Positions 18,292 to 23,209 of a stretch of 23,209 bases of DNA are shown here, in pieces. The number at the start of each line of letters is the position of its first letter. The first letter of the stretch is position 1. The notes below the pieces were generated by a model, which saw only the letters and a program-made list of their open reading frames with translations, did no database searches and was not told the origin of the DNA. The stretch is from Sphacelaria rigidula (lineage: Eukaryota; Phaeophyceae; Sphacelariales): positions 1-23,209 of the forward strand of contig CAXNAA020000277.1 of NCBI GenBank assembly GCA_964200075.2, read 5' to 3'. The position numbers were made by a program, and so were the translations under genes.

Positions 18292-21200
18292 GTGAGTACC
18301 GTGAATGCTGTGCTGAGTGATCACGATTTCTCTTTTCATCGATGGGCTTGAATTAAATATCTCGGCCACCGGTCTTTCCACTGCAACTGATCGTTGCGCA
18401 AACGACGTATGCGTGCCTGGTAACATTGCTGATTCACGCATACGTCATCTGCACAACGGCCAATGCGATCAATATGGTAACTTTCGGGGCAGAGCCCGCT
18501 GTTGAAGGTTAGCATGACGGCATGCGGTCGATGGTGGAGCGTGGCGGTAGCTTGTGCTCCTTCATGGTCTAGATGGGGGCAGACATGTATTGACACATAA
18601 GCCCGTTTCAGTTCTGTTTTCTTGGCTACGACGATCATGTGACCACTGCTGGATCCCTGGGGGGTCAGTTGAAGTGCGATATTCAATCAATCAAGGTCCA
18701 CAGCAAGGCTGGGATTTGCCAGTTGGGGGGCGAAGGACGAGAAGATTTTGCTCTCGTGTCCGTCTGATGCGATATTGCCTTTTGCCGTTTCGGATGCTTT
18801 TGTTACACATAATTCGGAACGGTATTTTCGAGGTTGATACTATTTGGTGGATGCATCGTGTTCGTTGTTTCATATTCGACATCATGTTTCGATATTTTCA
18901 TATGCTCGATCTCAAGCCGACAAGATAGTTGTCACCCCCCAGCACTGGGTAAGACTGAATGAATGTATCTGATTACCGAACGCGAACAAGATTTTCCGTG
19001 AGTTCGTCCATGAGGCTGCCTGCTTATGGATCTATTCGATGAAATATAACTCAATCGCCCCTCCGTCGCTGTTGGTTGCTTGTCTCTTTTGTCCGTCAGC
19101 CTTGTGGTGACGAGGGACAACCAGCAGAGAGACCGACGAGCGAAACAACAGTCCAGAGTCAAGTTCTCCAAGGTTAGTTCATGTCTACTATTTTGCGAGT
19201 CTGCCGTGGTACACGTAATGATGGTGTGTTGAACATACGCCCTCGAACGTTCTGCGCTCCCCGGTTGTGCTTCTAACACTGTAGGCAAATAAGCAGAAAT
19301 GTTGACCACTGCGTGTGTTGGTGTGCATCCGAAAGTTTGGGATGGACAAAGCTAGAAATTGTGGCCATCGCTATTGAATTTCACCGCAAGAGTTAGTCTC
19401 GTCTTGACCCTCAAGGGTGCGCATACTTTTTTGAACCGCGTGTAAGAAGCTGGGTTAGCGTGCAATCGCATCAGTCACATGGACCACCTTTCGAAAGTGA
19501 AGTGCTAGATATTGGTCGCTCACCACTTGGTCTGATATCCCTCTGCCGAGGTGATTGGGCTTGAGCTGTGTCACGTATATATTTTTGTAAGATTCAATCT
19601 GTCTTTATACAAATCTGAGGATTTTAGCCCGTCTACAGGCAATTTTCTCCAGTAGATTGATTTCTCAGACCCTACTCCGTTGGCCTTTTTTTTTTTGGCT
19701 AGCTGTGAGAAAACCACATCAATTCTCCGATTTAGGTACCCCAAATAATGAGAGATGCGGAGGTGTGTCCCGATTTGAGCAGAAAGGTAACCTATCAAAA
19801 GTCGACGTCCAGATAATGGGAGAATTGAGTCTGATTTGCTCAGAGCTAGCCGAAAAGCATTGCCCCACGGACTGGGGTCCAAAATATGGATCAATACAAG
19901 GAAACTGCCTGTAGACGGGCTGAAATGCTAAAATTATAAATACAGGTTGGTTCCCATAGAACAGGGTCTCAGCACACAATTTCCTCATCGAGTAAGTGTG
20001 GCGGAAGAGGAAAATTCTGATTTAATGACTTGAGTCAACGTAAATAACGTGGACATGAATTATGACCTAGAAGCCCACGCATCACAACCCGTTAACGTTA
20101 CCCATCGCAGTTCCATTCGATTGTTATTTCGTTCTTATCAAAATTAATTATTTCATCAAGACGGGGCCTTGGCACCAGTCCGAATAGTTGGAGCGATTCC
20201 ACTTGAAAAAAGACGCAGGCAGCGGCGTCCTTATTTGTTGCTTGCCTTTGTCGTTTGACCACTGACCACGCATCCCTCGCGAGACACATCATCTTTACTA
20301 CCTCTAACAGAGACACCCCCAACATTTGAGCGCTCATTACAACGGTCAAGGGGGGAGGGGGGGACACTACCCTTAGTACCATATCTCGTAGGCACGCGCC
20401 GCTACCCCAAACTCCAGCCACAGCAACCATGTCAGCGGCACAACCGATTCTTCAACGGCACATCTCAAGAGAAAAGAGTCACATAGTTCCTCCGCAAAAC
20501 GCCAGCTAGCTGGACGGCGCCGAGCGGACAGACTCGAAAGGGCATTTCCGAAATAACATGCCGCTTTTGGTCGTTTAGTTGGGTCAACGACAAATATGCC
20601 GATGAAAAATCGATTCTGCCGCTGACACTCACCCAACTCGAGGGCCAAACGCGACGTGTTACAGTATTTCGGGAAAGCACTCCCGAGTCTGTCCGCTCGG
20701 CGCCGTCCAGCTAGCCGGCGTTTTGCGGAGGAACTATGTGGCTCTTTTGTCCTCTGGCTTCGGGACTCTTTCAACGGACGAAATGAACGGCTCTGTCGTT
20801 CAAATGACGTCGCAACATAGCGCAAAGATGCTCTTCCCAGGAAGAGCTCAGGTTGTACATGTGTACCCTCTTGTCAGTGTCATTACAACCCTGCATCATG
20901 GAACGCAGCACTAGACTACGCTAGAGGCTCAAGGGCACAACACCGCGGGCGACCCGAAAGGTCAAAGATTCAAATGGCTGACCAAGTCAACAGTATTGTC
21001 AAGGTAGCTAGTCGCTTACATTGCACACGAGTCGTGCGCACACGTTGTCGGTCCACCTGTGTGTATGTGTGTATACAAGCACATACCAAAACAGAGAGGT
21101 AACGGCTTGATTCGATGATACAAGACGATGTACTCATGATCTTGCATGGCGTGGTCATTAGGGCGTGTCTCACTACTTTTTTTTTCGATCCAAAAACGAG

Positions 21201-23208
21201 CGGTGGACTTGAGTCGAGGGAGATTTTCTCGTTTTGATCCAGTTGGGTCCGGATGGATGAGCAGAAAAAAGTTCGATCGCATTTTCGATCAAAGAAAAAA
21301 TTGCGAAGGCACGCCCTAAGACCATTGACCTCGCGTCCCCTCAAAGCCTGCACGGAGCAGGCCGGGTTTTCGTCGGACGGGGGATTCGAGACGATGGGAA
21401 GGACGAGATCCGGCTCGTTCGGAGGCCGCTCGCCGATCTATTGATTTATTGATTAATTGTTGAACACTACTGTAACTAAACATAGAGGGGTCCAACTGCG
21501 GCCATTATTCACAAGATGCATGTGCCCAAGGTGAACAACGACGGAAGCCCTCGCCAAGAAAAGAGAAAATTTGGCGGAACAAATCGGGGTAAGCGGAAGA
21601 ACAAAGGAGATCAAAAACCACGCAGAGGAAGGGAGGAAAAGGAACGAAAATAGTTGAGTACAGTAGCAAAATATTACGGAAAGTAATTTTGATCACCAGG
21701 AGTTGGAGACGTGGTGCGTGGGCCCATTATAGCATTCTCATCAATACTATTGGCGCGCTGCTTCTGTACTTATGTTTTCACCTCTTTTGTTTTTCTGCCT
21801 TCCAGCTTGAGCTCGACCCGAATCACATCACCGAACCGGAGCCGTCAAATCCTGTCCGGAGATCCTACTGGGTGTTGCGGCTTGTCAGGAGCACCATCTT
21901 GCATGGGGGCTATTTGACCCCGAAACTCTTCGCGCCCAAGGATGTCTGGACGCAGGTGTGGTTCGGTCAAACACGGGAGAATTTGCCCTTGTCGTCTTCG
22001 TCGTCGTCGTTGCTGCTGTCGAGGTTATAGCTGTAGCAGCATCGGTCGCCGTGCAGCTGCGCCTCTCGCGACCCATGAGGGTGCCAACGGTGGTTCGCGG
22101 GAGTGTACCAGAATGCATTGTTTGCGCTTGAAACAGCAGCATGAAGGTTTTAGAAGAGGAGAACGGAGAATATTTGTTATTGCTTTTCGTCATGATTGTT
22201 GTTGTGCGCGCTGCATGTCTGCGTAGTTTTTTTGTGCAGGGTATGCGATTGACTCAACACGTGGAATGATGATGTATATAATGCAGGTGGGGTTGAAGGT
22301 ATCGGGTTTTTCTTCTCGAATTGCAGCCCTGGAGACCATCCTGTACATGATCATCGATCGCATCAGAGGGCTGCCAAAACCCGCAGATAAAGACGACAGG
22401 AAAGCGGCAGGGCAGGTATGCTACAAGAAAACGAACAAAATCCGACCCCAATCCGCGTTCCGCCAACTACAGTAGTGACATTCGCGCTTCCCATGCAGTC
22501 AGAATCTCGAGGTTGAGCTTTTGAAATCACGGAGGGTACGGTACCCCCGACTTGGACGTGACACGTGCCCCCGAATGGTCATGCTTGGGATGCTCTTCTC
22601 TAGCTTGACGTTAGTGCCCCGTCCAGTACGCGGAAACTGTGCTGCTCGCTTTCCTGGAGGTCATGAATCAATGGATCACGTCTCGACTATTGGCTGAAAG
22701 TACATCCGTTGCCCTCTTGTGCGCTCCTTCTGCCTTTGTTTGGCTCGTTTTCTTGTGTAAAATTTCTCGTAACTTTTTTTTTTGGAAAATATATATGTTG
22801 ACGCGATGGAAAAGGTCATGAGAGAATTTCGGGCAAGCGCGCACAAGCTCCAGACAGATCTGTCGCGGCACTTTCCTTTCGTCGTGCCGGTCGACCCGCT
22901 CAGCTTGGCGAAGGGTGAGTAAAGCAAGGCATGCAGCGCTATCCTCCGTTGATTTTGTCTCCGTTGATACCTTTTTCAACCCTCTGCACGACCGCCTGGA
23001 GGTCTCACGTGTCCATTTTGCGAGCGGTCGAAATATTGAAGAAAAGGCGTTTGGTGTGTTGGGGACGATGTCAGTGTATTTCGGTCCTTGTCCTCCAGAT
23101 TCAGGCTCCACCGCAGTATCTACCTCACCAAAGATTTCTGGATGTCTGCGGCAGTCCCCCAATACCTGGTCCGGCGAGAACCCGGCGTGCTCCGTCCCGG
23201 CTTTGTAG
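18182..23208 (+). CDS. Seven-exon gene (3' part), uncharacterised conserved-looking soluble protein
   Basis: Seen: open segments 18182-18291, 19100-19172, 21806-21955, 22287-22415, 22627-22659, 22815-22914 and 23099-23208, each bounded by AG and GT, join in consistent phase (0/2, 2/0, 0/0, 0/0, 0/0, 0/1, 1/stop) into 234 codons ending in TAG. The order is an Arg/Lys-rich helical region (motif KRHRDNYQARVDKLN), a basic stretch (QQRDRRAKQQSRVKFSK), a Pro-containing linker (EPEPSNPVRRSYW), a distinctive motif GGYLTPKLFAPKDVWTQ, amphipathic helices with ALETIL, a helix ending in RHFPFVVPV, and a Ser-rich tail. No signal peptide or membrane segment is visible in this part. Inference: a cytosolic or nuclear helical protein. 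I cannot name the family or a reaction. Upstream exons must exist because the first exon enters in phase 0 without an initiating Met. The last four introns are short (155-331 bases), while the intron before 21806 is 2.6 kb and full of foldback elements. Confidence 0.7.
18389..18471. repeat. Imperfect inverted repeat in the intron after exon 18182
   Basis: GATCGTTGCGCAAACG with ACGTATGCGTG pairs with CACGCATACGT and then CAACGGCCAATGCGATC. It lies wholly within the intron 18292-19099. Confidence 0.4.
19100..19172 (+). CDS. Exon of the 3' gene: short basic exon
   Basis: The acceptor has a strong pyrimidine tract (TTGTCTCTTTTGTCCGTCAG). The donor is CCAAG|GTTAGT. One base completes the previous codon, then 24 codons read LVVTRDNQQRDRRAKQQS and on to FSK. 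Its phase (2 in, 0 out) is exactly what links 18182-18291 to 21806-21955, which is the main support for it. The peptide is rich in Arg, Gln and Lys and could continue the helix of the previous exon. Confidence 0.65.
19621..19925. mobile_element. Inverted-repeat element around AGCCCGTCTACAGGCA
   Basis: ATTTTAGCCCGTCTACAGGC at the left pairs with GCCTGTAGACGGGCTGAAAT at the right, with weaker pairing inward (TAGATTGATTT / GGATCAATACA). ~305 bp, intronic (19173-21805). Frames on both strands here are produced by the element and resemble no protein. Confidence 0.55.
20472..20748. mobile_element. Foldback element with ~85-bp arms
   Basis: The left arm AAAAGAGTCACATAGTTCC, GCAAAACGCCAGCTAGCTGG, CGCCGAGCGGACAGACTC is matched inverted by GAGTCTGTCCGCTCGGCG, CCAGCTAGCCGGCGTTTTGC, GGAACTATGTGGCTCTTTT. 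The loop is ~110 bp without an evident gene. It lies inside the intron 19173-21805. The arm identity is high, suggesting recent insertion or active maintenance. Confidence 0.7.
21161..21316 (+). mobile_element. 156-bp MITE related to the GGGCGTGTC element
   Basis: Ends GGGCGTGTCTCACTAC and its partner GCGAAGGCACGCCC with T/A-runs and CGATC motifs, as in the 801-bp element. The flanks are ATTA on the left and TAAG on the right, giving only a shared TA. It lies in the 2.6-kb intron before exon 21806. Confidence 0.6.
21806..21955 (+). CDS. Exon of the 3' gene with the GGYLTPKLFAPKDVWTQ motif
   Basis: The acceptor is a T-rich tract ending TTTTTCTGCCTTCCAG and the donor is CGCAG|GTGTGG. Fifty codons in phase 0 at both ends. 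The first half is acidic and Pro-rich (LELDPNHITEPEPSNP). The second half is RRSYWVLRLVRSTI followed by HGGYLTPKLFAPKDVWTQ. Its density of Trp, Tyr, Gly and Pro in a fixed pattern is the strongest sign of real conserved coding sequence in the window. A long Ser/Thr-codon run just beyond the donor (TCGTCTTCGTCGTCG) is read as intronic. Confidence 0.75.
22287..22415 (+). CDS. Exon of the 3' gene: VGLKVSGFSSRIAALETIL
   Basis: The acceptor is ATAATGCAG and the donor is GGGCAG|GTATGC. Forty-three codons, phase 0 at both ends. It continues directly from ...DVWTQ into VGLKVSGFSSRIAALETIL, then a hydrophobic helix YMIIDRIRG and a Lys/Asp-rich linker PKPADKDDRKAAGQ. The start of the exon repeats the bases at the donor of the preceding exon (see findings), so the exact boundary could slide without changing the mRNA much. 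Confidence 0.75.
22627..22659 (+). CDS. Small exon of the 3' gene: YAETVLLAFLE
   Basis: The acceptor is GCCCCGTCCAG. Eleven codons read YAETVLLAFLE. The donor GAG|GTCATG is weak. It is chosen because it joins in phase 0 to 22815 and gives a continuous amphipathic helix (FLE|VMREFRASAHKL). An alternative donor 38 bases later (AAA|GTACAT) would put the next exon in a frame that stops at its own donor. Confidence 0.55.
22815..22914 (+). CDS. Exon of the 3' gene: helix ending in RHFPFVVPV
   Basis: The acceptor AAAAG follows a run of ten T's. The donor is AAGG|GTGAGT, close to consensus. Thirty-three codons plus one base read VMREFRASAHKLQTDLSR and then HFPFVVPVDPLSLAK. The phase at the 3' end is 1. 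Heptad-like spacing of hydrophobic residues suggests a helix before the FPFVVPV turn. Confidence 0.65.
23099..23208 (+). CDS. Candidate terminal exon of the 3' gene, Ser-rich tail
   Basis: The acceptor is a good pyrimidine tract ending TTGTCCTCCAG. Two bases complete an Asp codon, then 35 codons read SGSTAVSTSPKISGCLRQ and onward to a TAG stop at 23206-23208. A second acceptor a few bases downstream (CACCGCAG) is in the same frame. The tail is Ser/Thr/Pro-rich and looks disordered. Because the window ends one base after the stop, continued splicing from inside this exon cannot be excluded. Confidence 0.45.
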   Translation, partial: MQAPPQYLPHQRFLDVCGSPPIPGPARTRRAPSRLC

Positions 23209-23209
23209 G

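Larger units (their letters stand above)
19173..21805 (+). other. Repeat-rich 2.6-kb intron
   Basis: Bounded by AAG|GTTAGT and TTCCAG|. It contains three separate inverted-repeat elements (19621-19925, 20472-20748, 21161-21316) and no evident exon; the phases on both sides already match without one. Confidence 0.55.

Noticed and set aside
20373-20825. 150-codon minus-strand frame
   Set aside because: It spans both arms of the foldback element, and its two halves arise from the inverted symmetry rather than from a gene.
22668-23162. 164-codon minus-strand frame, the longest on that strand
   Set aside because: It runs antisense across three well-phased plus-strand exons and their introns; the peptide has no domain and is best explained as a shadow.

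Overview
The window looks like nuclear DNA of a eukaryote rather than bacterial or phage DNA. No long uninterrupted reading frame exists, but short open segments are bounded by good GT..AG splice signals and keep phase from one to the next. The rest is filled with small inverted-repeat transposons and tRNA-derived repeats. Roughly balanced GC, introns of several hundred bases and a Pro/Ser/Gly-rich N-terminal exon would fit a stramenopile, most likely a brown alga. That assignment is inference only; no marker gene here proves it.

Layout, all on the + strand for the host genes: (1) 1-2783 holds no convincing gene, only small hairpins and G-rich runs. (2) 2784-3953 contains a weak but phase-consistent chain of four possible exons. 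(3) 3922-4214 is a probable first coding exon (ATG, Pro/Ser/Gly-rich, strong donor), followed after an intron of about 700 bases by a probable exon at 4912-5003. (4) 5004-18181 is about 13 kb with no clear host exon and a dense population of mobile-element remnants. (5) 18182-23208 is the best-supported gene: seven exons in consistent phase, encoding 234 residues up to a TAG stop two bases inside the window edge. I do not recognise its family with confidence. Whether the exons at 3922-5003 are the 5' part of this gene, with the 13 kb stretch as a giant repeat-filled intron, or a separate gene, cannot be settled here.

The mobile-element layer is the striking part. A family of ~97-bp elements with ends beginning CCCTTAGACCGCGAGG, flanked by TTAA, has at least a dozen copies in both orientations, two of the groups being tandem arrays in which neighbours share one TTAA; this is the signature of piggyBac-type non-autonomous elements (MITEs). 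A second family has GGGCGTGTCTTGGC ends (an 801-bp and a 156-bp copy; Harbinger-like by a 3-bp flanking repeat). At least six further foldback elements occur (arms of ~25 to ~220 bp), plus two tRNA-derived SINE copies in opposite orientation, a pair of dispersed repeats about 6 kb apart, and a decayed minus-strand fragment encoding a WRKY-GCM1/FLYWCH-like zinc finger of the kind carried by Mutator-type transposases.

Two introns near the 3' end of the main gene are bounded by 9- to 12-base direct repeats spanning the splice sites, which hints at intron gain by insertion or tandem duplication.
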